Position numbers and translations under genes: made by a program | The notes under the pieces: generated by a model | The model's input: the letters and a program-made list of their open reading frames with translations, nothing else | Database searches by the model: none | What the model was told of the DNA's origin: nothing | Shown: positions 25,135-33,314 of the stretch, in pieces | Position numbering within the stretch: position 1 is the first letter of the stretch | Layout: the number at the start of each line of letters is the position of its first letter | DNA from: Bacteroidales bacterium | GTDB taxonomy: Bacteria; Bacteroidota; Bacteroidia; Bacteroidales; WCHB1-69 | Direction of reading: 5' to 3' | NCBI GenBank assembly: GCA_017506175.1 | Contig: JAFVNW010000043.1 | Coordinates: 83,012-147,011 of the forward strand | Length of the DNA stretch: 64,000 nucleotides

Positions 25135-25905
25135 ATGAAAACAAATAAATTGACAGCGGTTGTAATCACGCTTGACGAAGAGCGGAATATCCGGCGTTGT
25201 CTGGAATCGCTGGTGCCAGTCGCCGATGAAATCGTCGTCGTGGATTCCTGTTCAACCGATGCAACGGAGTCCATCTGCAGGCAGTTCCCGGTTGTCTTTG
25301 TTGCTCGTCCGTGGCAAGGATACATCGAAACGAAGAATTTCGCTAATTCGCTCTCGTCGAACGACTGGATACTCTCCATTGATGCGGATGAGGCGTTGTC
25401 GGAGGAGTTGCAAGCCTCCATTCTTGCAATAAAGTCAAAGAATATCGAGCGTAAGGTGTTCAGTATGAATCGTCTGATGAATTACTGCGGAAAGTGGATC
25501 CATCATGGCGGCTGGTATCCTGACGCGAAAATCCGCATTTTTAACAGGCGGGATGTGCGTTGGATTGGAAAAAAAGTACACGAAACCTTGCAGATTCCTG
25601 ACGGGTTTTCGACGGTGCATCTGTCTGGCGATTTGCTGCATTACAGTTTTTATAGTGAGGAGGAACATCGTCGTCAGGCCCGCAAGTTTGCGCGTCTTTC
25701 CGCTGAAGAAGCCGTCGAAGCGGGTAGAAGTGCTTCGGCGTTTGCTGGTTTCCTTCACGCTGGCTGGCGTTTCGTGCGTGACTATCTGTTCAAAATGGGG
25801 TTCCTCGATGGTCGCGCTGGCTGGACCATCTGCAAAATCAATTCCATCGACAATATCTTCGAGAAATACCGTTTGATTCGACAATTTTCCAACCTACATA
25901 AATAG
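25135..25905 (+). CDS. Family 2 glycosyltransferase, WaaE/KdtX type
   Basis: About 256 residues. GT-A fold motifs: AVVITLDEERNIRRCLESL, VVDSCSTDAT, and the metal-binding LSIDADEAL. DAKIRIFNRRDVRWIGKKVHE matches the WaaE-type lipopolysaccharide core beta-1,4-glucosyltransferases. Probably acts at the inner face of the cytoplasmic membrane on LPS core or another cell-surface glycan. The ATG at 25135 has GGAG 8 bases upstream and gives the usual N-terminus; an ATG at 25120 in the same frame is the alternative. First of three glycosyltransferases in a row (gaps 5 and 38 bases). Confidence 0.9.
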   Translation: MKTNKLTAVVITLDEERNIRRCLESLVPVADEIVVVDSCSTDATESICRQFPVVFVARPWQGYIETKNFANSLSSNDWILSIDADEALSEELQASILAIKSKNIERKVFSMNRLMNYCGKWIHHGGWYPDAKIRIFNRRDVRWIGKKVHETLQIPDGFSTVHLSGDLLHYSFYSEEEHRRQARKFARLSAEEAVEAGRSASAFAGFLHAGWRFVRDYLFKMGFLDGRAGWTICKINSIDNIFEKYRLIRQFSNLHK

Positions 25906-25910
25906 CCGCT

Positions 25911-26813
25911 ATGCACCCTCTTATCCAGAAAAAATCCCGATCCCAATCGGAGAATTGTAAATTCAGTATCGTGATCCCTTCGTGGAACAACTTGAAGTAC
26001 TTGCAGTTGTGCATTCGAAGCCTCCGCGAAAATTCCACCTATCCGCATCAACTGATTGTGATGGTCAACGAAGGCAGCGATGGCACGCTGGCTTGGGTGG
26101 AGGCGCAGGAGGATATCGATTTCGTTTATTGCCCTACCAACATCGGAATTTGCTACGGTCTCAATGCCTGCCGCCAACTGGTGTACACGTCGTATCTCCT
26201 TTACGCAAACGATGACATGTATTTTTGCCCGCAATGGGATTCCAAACTTTGGGAGGCTGCCTTGCAACAGCCCTCTCCGTGGTTTATGCTTTCGGGCACC
26301 ATGATCGAGCGAAGCGGCCACAATCCATGCTGTGTGATAGCTAATTACGGCGATTCTCCCGATGATTTCATGGAACGGGAACTGCTGTCCGATCTGCCTC
26401 GCCTCGCCCGCCCCGACTGGATGGGGAGTACTTGGCCGCCGAACTTGGTGCCTGTTGAACTGTGGGATTTGGTAGGGGGCATGAGTGTGGAGTTCAGCCC
26501 TGGTATGTATTCCGACCCCGACCTTTCAATGAAATTATGGCAGGCTGGCGTTCGCTCCTTTATCGGGGTGGGGGAGTGCCTCGTCTATCATTTCGGGTGC
26601 GTCTCTACCCGGAGGATGAAGAAAAATAGAGGTCGTGAGATGTTTCTTGCAAAATGGAAAATCTCATCCAACTTGTTTATGCACAATTTTTTACATCTTG
26701 GAGAAACTCCTCCGCGAATCACCCCCGAACCGCATCTGTCGTTCCTCCAGAAGTGCGGACTGAAATTCAGACTATTTTTCGCTTTCTTAAAAAAACAGGA
26801 TCATCCGCAATGA
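25911..26813 (+). CDS. Family 2 glycosyltransferase
   Basis: 300 residues. It shows FSIVIPSWNNLKYLQLCIRSL at the N-terminus, a LLYANDDMYF segment for the metal/nucleotide-sugar site, and a later PGMYSDPDLSMKLWQAG block which corresponds to the acceptor-side acidic motif (ED-like) of family 2 enzymes. A basic, partly hydrophobic C-terminus may touch the membrane. Donor and acceptor unknown. Placed between two other glycosyltransferases, so probably works on the same glycan. Confidence 0.9.
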   Translation: MHPLIQKKSRSQSENCKFSIVIPSWNNLKYLQLCIRSLRENSTYPHQLIVMVNEGSDGTLAWVEAQEDIDFVYCPTNIGICYGLNACRQLVYTSYLLYANDDMYFCPQWDSKLWEAALQQPSPWFMLSGTMIERSGHNPCCVIANYGDSPDDFMERELLSDLPRLARPDWMGSTWPPNLVPVELWDLVGGMSVEFSPGMYSDPDLSMKLWQAGVRSFIGVGECLVYHFGCVSTRRMKKNRGREMFLAKWKISSNLFMHNFLHLGETPPRITPEPHLSFLQKCGLKFRLFFAFLKKQDHPQ

Positions 26814-26851
26814 TTTCCAGACGATTTAATAAATAATAATCATAGACGAAT

Positions 26852-27973
26852 ATGCGAATAGGATTCGATGCCAAGCGGGCTTTCAACAATACGCGCGGAC
26901 TGGGCAACTACAGTCGCGACACAATTCGTATTCTTACTACGCAATATCCTGACAACCAATATGATTTGTTTACACCTGCGAAGCGAAATGATATTCTTTT
27001 CACTCTTCCTGACAACAGCTCCGTCGTCCTGCCTGGCTCTTTTTTCGGTAGAACATTCCCGTCATTCTGGAGAACTTTTTCCTTGGCGAAACTGGCTGAG
27101 AAATCCAATCTGGATATCTATCACGGTTTGAGTCATGAACTGCCGCTTGGTATCGAGAAAACCCGTGTGAAGAGTGTAGTAACGATGCATGACCTGATTT
27201 TTCTGAAATTCCCGAATCTGTATCCATTTATAGACAGGAAGTTATACAAGAAAAAGTATTTGCATAGCTGCGGTGTCGCAAATCACATCATTGCTACCAG
27301 TGAGCAGACGAAACGCGATTTGGTTGAATTGGCGCGCATCCCAGAGGATAAAATCACGGTGGTTTACCAAGGTTGTAATCCTGTTTTTAACCATGAAGTG
27401 TCTCTGGCACAAAAGGCGAGAGTGCGGGAAAAATACTGCTTGCCGGCTCAGTTTATATTGAATGTGGGGGCGTTGGAGAAACGTAAGAACCAGTTGTTAA
27501 TACTGCAAGCAATGGTTTTGAAAAACATTGATTTCCAGATGGTTATTGTTGGTGTTAATACGAAGTATGCCGATGTGCTCCGCCAGTTCATCGCTTCACA
27601 CGCACTTGAAAAGCGCGTGATGATTTTATCGGATGTCCCTTTTACTGACCTGCCTGCCATTTACCAGTGCGCCTCACTTTTCGTTTATCCCTCTCTGTTT
27701 GAGGGTTTTGGCATCCCCATTTTGGAGGCGATGCATAGCGGGGTGCCGGTCATTGCCGCTACTGGCAGCTGTTTGGAGGAGAGTGGAGGCCCGGGCAGTC
27801 TTTACGTATCGCCCGACAATGCGGAAGAATTGGCGGATAAAATCTGCAAGGTTTTGTCAAACAATGATTTACGTGCCGATATGCTCCAAAAAAGCGCGGA
27901 ATATCTACGGCTTTTTTCGGATGAGGCCATTGCGCGCAAACTCATGTCTATCTATCGTAAAGTCTTGGCTTAG
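26852..27973 (+). CDS. Family 4 glycosyltransferase
   Basis: 373 residues, GT-B fold. The N-terminal half holds FDAKRAFNNTRGLGNYSRD, where the Gly loop binds the acceptor; the C-terminal half has FILNVGALEKRKNQLLI and the nucleotide-sugar motif SLFEGFGIPILEAMHSGVPVIA with the E-x7-E pattern. Resembles mannosyl- or rhamnosyltransferases of O-antigen-like synthesis. Its stop overlaps by four bases with the stop of the convergent TPR lipoprotein. Confidence 0.93.
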   Translation: MRIGFDAKRAFNNTRGLGNYSRDTIRILTTQYPDNQYDLFTPAKRNDILFTLPDNSSVVLPGSFFGRTFPSFWRTFSLAKLAEKSNLDIYHGLSHELPLGIEKTRVKSVVTMHDLIFLKFPNLYPFIDRKLYKKKYLHSCGVANHIIATSEQTKRDLVELARIPEDKITVVYQGCNPVFNHEVSLAQKARVREKYCLPAQFILNVGALEKRKNQLLILQAMVLKNIDFQMVIVGVNTKYADVLRQFIASHALEKRVMILSDVPFTDLPAIYQCASLFVYPSLFEGFGIPILEAMHSGVPVIAATGSCLEESGGPGSLYVSPDNAEELADKICKVLSNNDLRADMLQKSAEYLRLFSDEAIARKLMSIYRKVLA

Positions 27974-28575
27974 CGTGCTGAATTCTTTTTCTGAATCTCC
28001 TCCCAGATTTCATCGGCTGACTTTTCAAATCCGCCAGCTTTCAAATACTCAGCGGTGCTTTTGCCGATGTCGCTTTGGGGGTAGCGGCGCACCAGTTCGC
28101 GGTACTCTTTTTCTGCGTCCGATGTATTCCCTAAATTTTCGTAAATTTGACCTTTATAATAATAAGCGTTCGGAAGGTTTTGATAATCAGGATATTGTGC
28201 GATTAATGAATTGAAGATTGCGACCGCTTCGGATGCACCTTGTTGTCTGGCTTCCTCCGCTTGGTTTGAAAATGCCACTTGCATTTGGAAAACGCCGGCA
28301 AAATAGAGAAAGGCGGGACAGAGTGTGTCGGACGGGGATTTCAAGGCGTAATCCGTTGCGTTTTCAACATAAAGACGCATTTTGGACGTGTCGATTTTCC
28401 CTTGATGCAGCAAGGAATCCGACTCTTTGTACAAGGCAATCAAGTTTTCGGGTTTGCTATAGTCAATTGCCATGGATTTTATTTCAACGATCTGATTGTC
28501 AGGTTGTTGTGCGGAATTTTTCTTGCAGGAAAACAGGACTAGTGCACAAAGGAGAAAGGTAAGTGTTCTTTTCAT
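27970..28575 (-). CDS. TPR-containing lipoprotein
   Basis: 201 residues. The signal sequence ends in the lipobox LVLFSC (Cys about residue 17). The mature part has tetratricopeptide-like helices, most clearly PNAYYYKGQIYENLGNTSDAEKEYRELVRRYPQSD split over residues 135-170, similar to BamD/YbgF-like scaffold proteins. Probably an envelope scaffold, lipid-anchored; specific role unknown. Followed upstream on the same strand by deformylase after 26 bases, so possibly last in the ruvX-def unit. Confidence 0.85.
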   Translation of the reverse strand: MKRTLTFLLCALVLFSCKKNSAQQPDNQIVEIKSMAIDYSKPENLIALYKESDSLLHQGKIDTSKMRLYVENATDYALKSPSDTLCPAFLYFAGVFQMQVAFSNQAEEARQQGASEAVAIFNSLIAQYPDYQNLPNAYYYKGQIYENLGNTSDAEKEYRELVRRYPQSDIGKSTAEYLKAGGFEKSADEIWEEIQKKNSAR

Positions 28576-28601
28576 AATAAATAGGCGTTCTGAGGCGGAT
28601 T

Positions 28602-29156
28602 CTATTTGTTTCTTTTGAATTTGTAAGCGGGTGCTTTTTTCCCGGTTGCGATATCGGTGAGTTTGCGTTTCAAGATCATTTTCTTCAGATTGGAGAGCCG
28701 GTCAGTGAACACCATCCCTTCAAGGTGGTCGTATTCATGTTGGATGATTCTGGCTGCGCCGCCGCTGATCGTCTCCTGTCTTTCAACGAGATTCTCATCC
28801 AAATAGGTGATGTCGATGGTGGAGGGGCGCATGACGTCCTCGTGAATGTCGGGCAGGCTGAGGCAGCCTTCGTTGAATGCCCATTCCTCTCCATATCGTT
28901 TGGTGATCCTCGGGTTGATAAAGGCCTGTTTGCGCGTCGGCTCTTCAGGGTACATCTCCTTGAACGGCTCTGAATCAATCACAAAGAGTCGGAGCGACAT
29001 CCCGACTTGCGGTGCAGCGAGGCCAACGCCATTAGCACCGTACATGGTTTCAAACATGTTGGCGATCAACTCGGCAAGTTCTTCCTTGCTCATATCAACA
29101 TCTTGCGTTTCTCTGCGCAAAACAGGATTCCCATAAAGTGTAATAGGTAAAATCAT
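28602..29156 (-). CDS. def: Peptide deformylase
   Basis: Removes the formyl group from N-terminal methionine of new proteins; metal enzyme. 184 residues. All three motifs are present: GVGLAAPQVG, EGCLSLPDI (metal Cys) and QHEYDHLEG (two metal His and catalytic Glu). The start overlaps the ruvX stop by four bases (ATGA type), indicating translational coupling; transcript likely starts at 29607-29614. Confidence 0.98.
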   Translation of the reverse strand: MILPITLYGNPVLRRETQDVDMSKEELAELIANMFETMYGANGVGLAAPQVGMSLRLFVIDSEPFKEMYPEEPTRKQAFINPRITKRYGEEWAFNEGCLSLPDIHEDVMRPSTIDITYLDENLVERQETISGGAARIIQHEYDHLEGMVFTDRLSNLKKMILKRKLTDIATGKKAPAYKFKRNK

Positions 29157-29596
29157 ATTTCAGTGTTGTTTCTATTATTTTGTATATCAAGTTGTTGTAA
29201 ATAAGTTTGTAGGATGATTGTAGCGCTGATTTTGTCCACGAGTGCTTTGTCCTGTCGGTCTTTCTTCTTGAGTCCGGCATCAATCATCGTTTGAAAAGCG
29301 ATTCTTGAGGTGAACCGCTCGTCCACACGTACGATTGGGATGGTGGGGAATGCTTTTTTCACGCGGTTGACAAAAGGTTCAATGAAACGGGAAGAATCGG
29401 AAGGAGTGTTGTCTAATTTCCGCGGTTCACCAATCACAATAGCATCTACATTCTCCTTCTCAAGATAATTCTTGAGATAGTCGAATGCCTGCGTAACATG
29501 CACTGTATCAAGCGCATTTGCGCAAATTCTTAACTCGTCTGTCGCTGCGAACCCCACGCGTTTTTGTCCGTAATCAATTGCAATAATCCGTGCCAT
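29153..29596 (-). CDS. ruvX: RuvX/YqgF RNase H-fold nuclease
   Basis: Putative Holliday junction resolvase, also implicated in 16S rRNA 5' end maturation in other bacteria. 147 residues. RNase H fold signature IIAIDYGQKRVGFA at the N-terminus, VIGEPRKLD in the middle, RVDERFTSRIA and DKISATIIL at the end, giving the acidic active-site residues. First gene of the ruvX-def unit with its promoter just upstream. Confidence 0.96.
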   Translation of the reverse strand: MARIIAIDYGQKRVGFAATDELRICANALDTVHVTQAFDYLKNYLEKENVDAIVIGEPRKLDNTPSDSSRFIEPFVNRVKKAFPTIPIVRVDERFTSRIAFQTMIDAGLKKKDRQDKALVDKISATIILQTYLQQLDIQNNRNNTEI

Positions 29597-29606
29597 AATG
29601 TTGCTG

Positions 29607-29614
29607 CAAAAGTA
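29607..29614 (-). promoter_or_regulatory. Bacteroidetes -7 promoter element for ruvX-def
   Basis: Reverse strand reads TACTTTTG followed by CA, 10 bases before the ruvX ATG; the untranslated leader would be very short. Confidence 0.65.
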
Positions 29615-29684
29615 CTAAAATAATGATTAATGAGCATTGACTTAAGATAGGTTGACGCGTTTTTAGTTCCTTGTCTTCTTCAAG

Positions 29685-31538
29685 TTATTCCATATTCTGC
29701 AACTTGCAGAACTTTGCATATTCCCCGGCTTTGGTCATGAGCTCGTCGTGGGTGCCGTGTTCGATAATCCGTCCGTCATGAATGAACAAAATCTGGTCGG
29801 CGTTGCGGATGGTGGAAAGTCGGTGCGCGATGATGATGGTGGTTTGGGCTGACTTTGCTTGCTCGCGCACTTCCATCAGTTTCTGAATCGACTGTTGTAC
29901 AAGGTATTCCGATTCAGTATCAAGAGCGGAGGTTGCTTCGTCGAGAATCAGCACGGGCGGATTCTGCAAAAAGGCGCGTGCAATGCTCAGCCGCTGGCGT
30001 TGGCCGCCCGACAGCTTCATCCCCCTGTCGCCGATAATCGTGTCGTAGCCGTTTTCCATTTCCATAATAAAGTCGTGCGCCAAGGCAGCCTTTGCCGCAG
30101 CTTCCACCATTTGCGGGGTCGCATGTTCCATGCCAAACGCAATATTGTTGAAAACGGTGTCGTTGAATAGTGTGACATCTTGGTTCACAATGCCGAAAAG
30201 ACTTCTCAAATCATTGATGGCCAGTTTGTTGCTTTCGATTCCATCAATCAGGATTTTTCCTTCCTGAATATCGTAAAAGCGTGGAAGCAAGTCAACAATC
30301 GTTGACTTGCCGCTTCCGGAGGATCCTACCAAAGCAAGATTTTCTCCCTTTGCGATGGTAAAAGACACATCTTTCAGAACCTGCGTTTCCGACTTCCCGT
30401 TCTCGTTGTACGAAAAGAAAACGTGTTCATATTCAATTTTGTCGTCAAATGTCTTTTTGGAAATCGGGTGCTTGTCTTCTTCTATGACCTCTTCAGCATC
30501 AATGATTTGATAGATTCTGTCGGCAGATGCCATACCTTTTTGTATGGTGTAATATGAGGAGACGATGCTTTGGGCTGGCGGAATGGCGCGCGCAAAAATC
30601 ACTACGAACATGATTAGAAATTCGGTCTGGATTTCGCTTTCTTCCAGAACAAAGCCGGCGCCAAGGACCAGAATCAAAATCATGGCAAGGATGCAGAGAA
30701 ATTCCACAAGTGGCGCCCCCAACTCCTTTTTGCGGAAAATGTTGCGGTTCAGCACGAAAAAGCGGTCGTTGGCGCGACTGAAATTCTCGTATGTTGCATT
30801 GATGGCGTTGTATCCCTTGATGATGCGTAGTCCGCTGATGGCTTCATCGAATGCGGAGCTCATTCTTCCTAAAATCTGCTGTGCCTCCGCTGAGTTGCGC
30901 TTGATGCTTTTCCCGATGGCCGCAATCAGCAGGCTGACGGGAATCAGGACGATTAAAGAGAGTAATGTAAGTTTGTAATTGATTGAAAATAAGCTGAATA
31001 AAAAAATAATCACCATCAAGGCATCGCGGAAGAGCATGTGGATGCTGCACACGATAGACCACTCCACCTCCTGCACATCGGAGCCGATGCGGTTGAGAAT
31101 GTCGCCTTTTTTCTTCTTGTTGTAAAACGAAAGCGGCAGAATCAGCATTTTGCGGTAGATGTCGCGACGGATGTTTTTGACGAAGCCGGCTCGAATTGGG
31201 GCTTCGTTGTAAAGTCCGAGGTAACGGAAGAGGTTGGAGAGGAAAATCAGCACGATCATTGACACCGCGATGAAAATCAGTGCGGCGAAAATACCGTGCT
31301 CGTGGATGATACCGCCCATGTAATAATAAAAAGTATCCATGATGGAGGCAACAGAGCCGTCGAACTTGGGCCGTGTGGTCACCATTTCGCCGTTTCCGAA
31401 AAGCACGGACAGAAACGGGGCTACCATCGTGAGGGAGAAAACGGAAAAAACGGAGTAAAAAATATTGAAGAGAAAAATCAGTGCAATATTTTTCTTGTAG
31501 GGGAGAAGGTAGCGGAGAAGGCGGGGAAAGAGTTTCAT
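29685..31538 (-). CDS. MsbA-like ABC exporter, fused membrane and ATPase domains
   Basis: 617 residues. Six membrane helices in the first 330 residues, then a nucleotide-binding domain with Walker A GSSGSGKST, signature LSGGQRQRLS and Walker B VLILDEATSALD, H-loop IIIAHRLST. The fold and length match homodimeric exporters such as MsbA (lipid A flippase) or multidrug exporters; substrate is not determined. Its start overlaps the end of the dehydrogenase gene by four bases, so it is third in the PII-like, dehydrogenase, exporter operon. Confidence 0.92.
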   Translation of the reverse strand: MKLFPRLLRYLLPYKKNIALIFLFNIFYSVFSVFSLTMVAPFLSVLFGNGEMVTTRPKFDGSVASIMDTFYYYMGGIIHEHGIFAALIFIAVSMIVLIFLSNLFRYLGLYNEAPIRAGFVKNIRRDIYRKMLILPLSFYNKKKKGDILNRIGSDVQEVEWSIVCSIHMLFRDALMVIIFLFSLFSINYKLTLLSLIVLIPVSLLIAAIGKSIKRNSAEAQQILGRMSSAFDEAISGLRIIKGYNAINATYENFSRANDRFFVLNRNIFRKKELGAPLVEFLCILAMILILVLGAGFVLEESEIQTEFLIMFVVIFARAIPPAQSIVSSYYTIQKGMASADRIYQIIDAEEVIEEDKHPISKKTFDDKIEYEHVFFSYNENGKSETQVLKDVSFTIAKGENLALVGSSGSGKSTIVDLLPRFYDIQEGKILIDGIESNKLAINDLRSLFGIVNQDVTLFNDTVFNNIAFGMEHATPQMVEAAAKAALAHDFIMEMENGYDTIIGDRGMKLSGGQRQRLSIARAFLQNPPVLILDEATSALDTESEYLVQQSIQKLMEVREQAKSAQTTIIIAHRLSTIRNADQILFIHDGRIIEHGTHDELMTKAGEYAKFCKLQNME

Positions 31539-32497
31539 TCGTCGATTTGCAGGATTTTGTGCACGGCAAGGTCCGCGTGCTTTTGTTCTGATTCGTAGGT
31601 CTGTCCGGCGATGTGCGGGGTGAGGATGACATTGTCCATCTCTGCCAATTCGCGCATCGCGGGCTCCCAGGCTTCTATGGGCGTGTTTTTCAAGTTAACT
31701 GATTCATATTCAAGAACATCCAAGCAGGCATAGCCTACCTTCCCACTCTTCAGATTCTTAACTAGCGCTTGCGTGTCCACCACACTGCCCCGTGAAGTGT
31801 TAATGAGAATTAGGCCGTCTTGGGCTTTCGATAAGAAATCCTCGTTTACAAGATATTTGTTTTCAGGTAGATAATTGACGTGAAGTGAAATTATATTGCA
31901 TTTCAGCAAGATGGTTTCCAAAGGTACTATATGTAGATGGGGGCTATTGAGATGGTTCAAATCATGGCGGAATTTGTCGTAAATGTAGATTTCACAACCG
32001 AAATTCCTTAGCAGGTTTGCGAAAGCGGGGCCGGTATGTCCGTAGCCGATGATGCCAATGGTGCGGGAGGCTATTTCGTGTCCCTTGTTGCGTTCCCTCA
32101 GCCACTTTCCGTTGCGGACTTCATCATTAGCGCGGGGAATGTTTTTGAGTGCGCTGAGAAGCAGTCCGAGCGCATGTTCGGCCACTGCTTGCGCATTGCC
32201 TTCTGGCGTACTGATGCAGCAAATGCCCTTGCTTTCGGCATAATGCGTGTCGATGTTCTCCACGCCGGAGCCGAGCCGCGCAATAAATCGAAGACGTGAC
32301 TTGCTGTCAATCAGCGATTTGTCAACGATAAAACGGCTACGGATGACGAGGCCGTAGAGGTCGTCGGGCAGGTGGATGAACTCATCGTAGGAGATGTCCA
32401 TACGGGTTTCGCAGACGAAGCCATGTTGTTGCAGGTCGTTGGCGAGCGACGGGGCGGCCTTATCGACGATGAGGATTTTGCGGGGAGTGAAGGACAT
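31535..32497 (-). CDS. D-2-hydroxyacid dehydrogenase, SerA-like
   Basis: 320 residues. NAD-binding motif TIGIIGYGHTGPAFANLL, the substrate Arg region FIARLGSGVENID, LINTSRGSVVD, and catalytic His in NVILTPHIAG. It resembles phosphoglycerate dehydrogenase without the C-terminal ACT regulatory domain, so it might make 3-phosphohydroxypyruvate for serine or act on another 2-hydroxyacid. Between the PII-like gene (6 bases upstream) and the exporter (four-base overlap). Confidence 0.88.
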   Translation of the reverse strand: MSFTPRKILIVDKAAPSLANDLQQHGFVCETRMDISYDEFIHLPDDLYGLVIRSRFIVDKSLIDSKSRLRFIARLGSGVENIDTHYAESKGICCISTPEGNAQAVAEHALGLLLSALKNIPRANDEVRNGKWLRERNKGHEIASRTIGIIGYGHTGPAFANLLRNFGCEIYIYDKFRHDLNHLNSPHLHIVPLETILLKCNIISLHVNYLPENKYLVNEDFLSKAQDGLILINTSRGSVVDTQALVKNLKSGKVGYACLDVLEYESVNLKNTPIEAWEPAMRELAEMDNVILTPHIAGQTYESEQKHADLAVHKILQIDE

Positions 32498-32503
32498 GGC
32501 GGT

Positions 32504-32797
32504 TCACATCATTTTTTCCACGGGCAGTACGAATGCGCGGATGCCCTGTTGCGGGGCGGTGGCATCCAGTTGGCGGATCGCTTCAAGAAGCGGTTCCACT
32601 TTATCATCTTCGATGAAGGTGACGAGGGCGGAGTTGAGCGTGGGCCATGCGTGCGTGCCGTAGTGAGGTTCGCCGTCCACATGTCCGCGCCCCTGCACCT
32701 CTTCCCAGAAGGTGAACCCGCGGATTCCCTGTTTGTCTAAAACCTCAATCACTTCGTCGTAGAATGCTTTGTAGAAGGGGATGAATACTGCTTTCAT
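32504..32797 (-). CDS. Small PII-like signalling protein
   Basis: 97 residues. The sequence MKAVFIPFYKAFYDEVIEVLDKQG has the ferredoxin-like start of PII-type proteins; VQGRGHVDGEPHYGTHAWP sits where the T-loop would be, and FIEDDKVEPLLEAIRQLDA forms the second half. The conserved uridylylated Tyr context of GlnB is not present, so it is a divergent member. ATG 32797 is used because an in-frame codon at 32821 lies in the -7 promoter element. First gene of an operon with a hydroxyacid dehydrogenase and an ABC exporter. Possible regulator of one of them; inference only. Confidence 0.72.
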   Translation of the reverse strand: MKAVFIPFYKAFYDEVIEVLDKQGIRGFTFWEEVQGRGHVDGEPHYGTHAWPTLNSALVTFIEDDKVEPLLEAIRQLDATAPQQGIRAFVLPVEKMM

Positions 32798-32818
32798 GTT
32801 TTTTTCGTTTTTGCGCGG

Positions 32819-32826
32819 CAAAGATA
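32819..32826 (-). promoter_or_regulatory. Bacteroidetes -7 promoter element for the PII-like operon
   Basis: Reverse strand reads TATCTTTG followed by CC, 21 bases before the ATG at 32797. Confidence 0.68.
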
Positions 32827-32887
32827 CTATTTTTTAGTGAATATTCGTGTCTCGGGGCGGTAGTTGCGTGAAATGTCCTGAAGGAAT

Positions 32888-32919
32888 AAAAAAATGGGCT
32901 CTGATTTTCAGAACCCATT
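32888..32919 (-). terminator. Terminator after tRNA-Ala
   Basis: Reverse strand forms a 12-bp stem with one mismatch (AATGGGTTCTGA / TCAGAGCCCATT) closed by a 3-base loop and followed by a T run. It begins about 18 bases after the tRNA 3' end. Confidence 0.85.
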
Positions 32920-32936
32920 AACAGTCAATGGTTTTG

Positions 32937-33009
32937 TGGAGAATATGGGACTCGAACCCACTACCTTTTGATTGCGAACCAAATGCTCTACCAGATGAGC
33001 TAATTCCCC
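32937..33009 (-). tRNA. tRNA-Ala, anticodon CGC
   Basis: A 73-base cloverleaf: 7-bp acceptor GGGGAAT/ATTCTCC, D stem GCTC/GAGC, anticodon stem TTTGG/TCAAA, T stem GTGGG/CCCAT with loop TTCGAGT, discriminator A. The anticodon loop TTCGCAA puts CGC at positions 34-36 (complement of 32974-32976), reading GCG. The G3-U70 pair, the identity element for alanine, is present. CCA is not encoded. Confidence 0.92.
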
Positions 33010-33024
33010 ATTGACTTTCGGCTG

Positions 33025-33032
33025 CAAAAGTA
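33025..33032 (-). promoter_or_regulatory. Bacteroidetes -7 promoter element for tRNA-Ala
   Basis: Reverse strand reads TACTTTTG followed by CA, 15 bases before the tRNA 5' end. Confidence 0.72.
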
Positions 33033-33254
33033 AAACTTTTTTTGTTACCCGCAACTGCTTTTTTAGTTTTTACAGATAATTTTTAAATCGAATCCTCTAT
33101 GATGCCCCTGATAACAAATGTGAATGAGAGACAGAGAACATTTGACATAATTATTTAAAATCGTAAATAAAGTCGTGCTCTTGTGCATCGGTTCACAATT
33201 CACAAATTACCAATCACTTTTCATGGCCACCCATTCCCATGATGATCTATATCA
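33033..33254. other. AT-rich intergenic stretch with no recognised gene
   Basis: Between the tRNA-Ala promoter and the response regulator terminator. No reading frame with a credible start, no strong hairpin and no tRNA-like fold were seen; stops occur often in all frames. Confidence 0.6.
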
Positions 33255-33289
33255 TAAAAAAAAAGTCAGTCGTGAAAGACTGACTTTTT
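33255..33289 (-). terminator. Rho-independent terminator after the response regulator
   Basis: Perfect 11-bp stem AAAAGTCAGTC/GACTGACTTTT with a 6-base loop at 33261-33288; T tracts on both strands make it potentially bidirectional, but only the reverse-strand gene leads into it. Confidence 0.9.
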
Positions 33290-33314
33290 AGTATTTAAGG
33301 ATGCAATGTGCGGT

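Noticed and set aside
30844..31632. 262-residue reverse-strand frame across the junction of exporter and dehydrogenase genes
   Set aside because: Ser/Arg/Pro-rich out-of-frame shadow; both flanking genes are intact and overlap by only four bases.
33200..33256. Weak inverted repeat ATGAT/ATCAT before the response regulator terminator
   Set aside because: Short and AT-rich; expected by chance.
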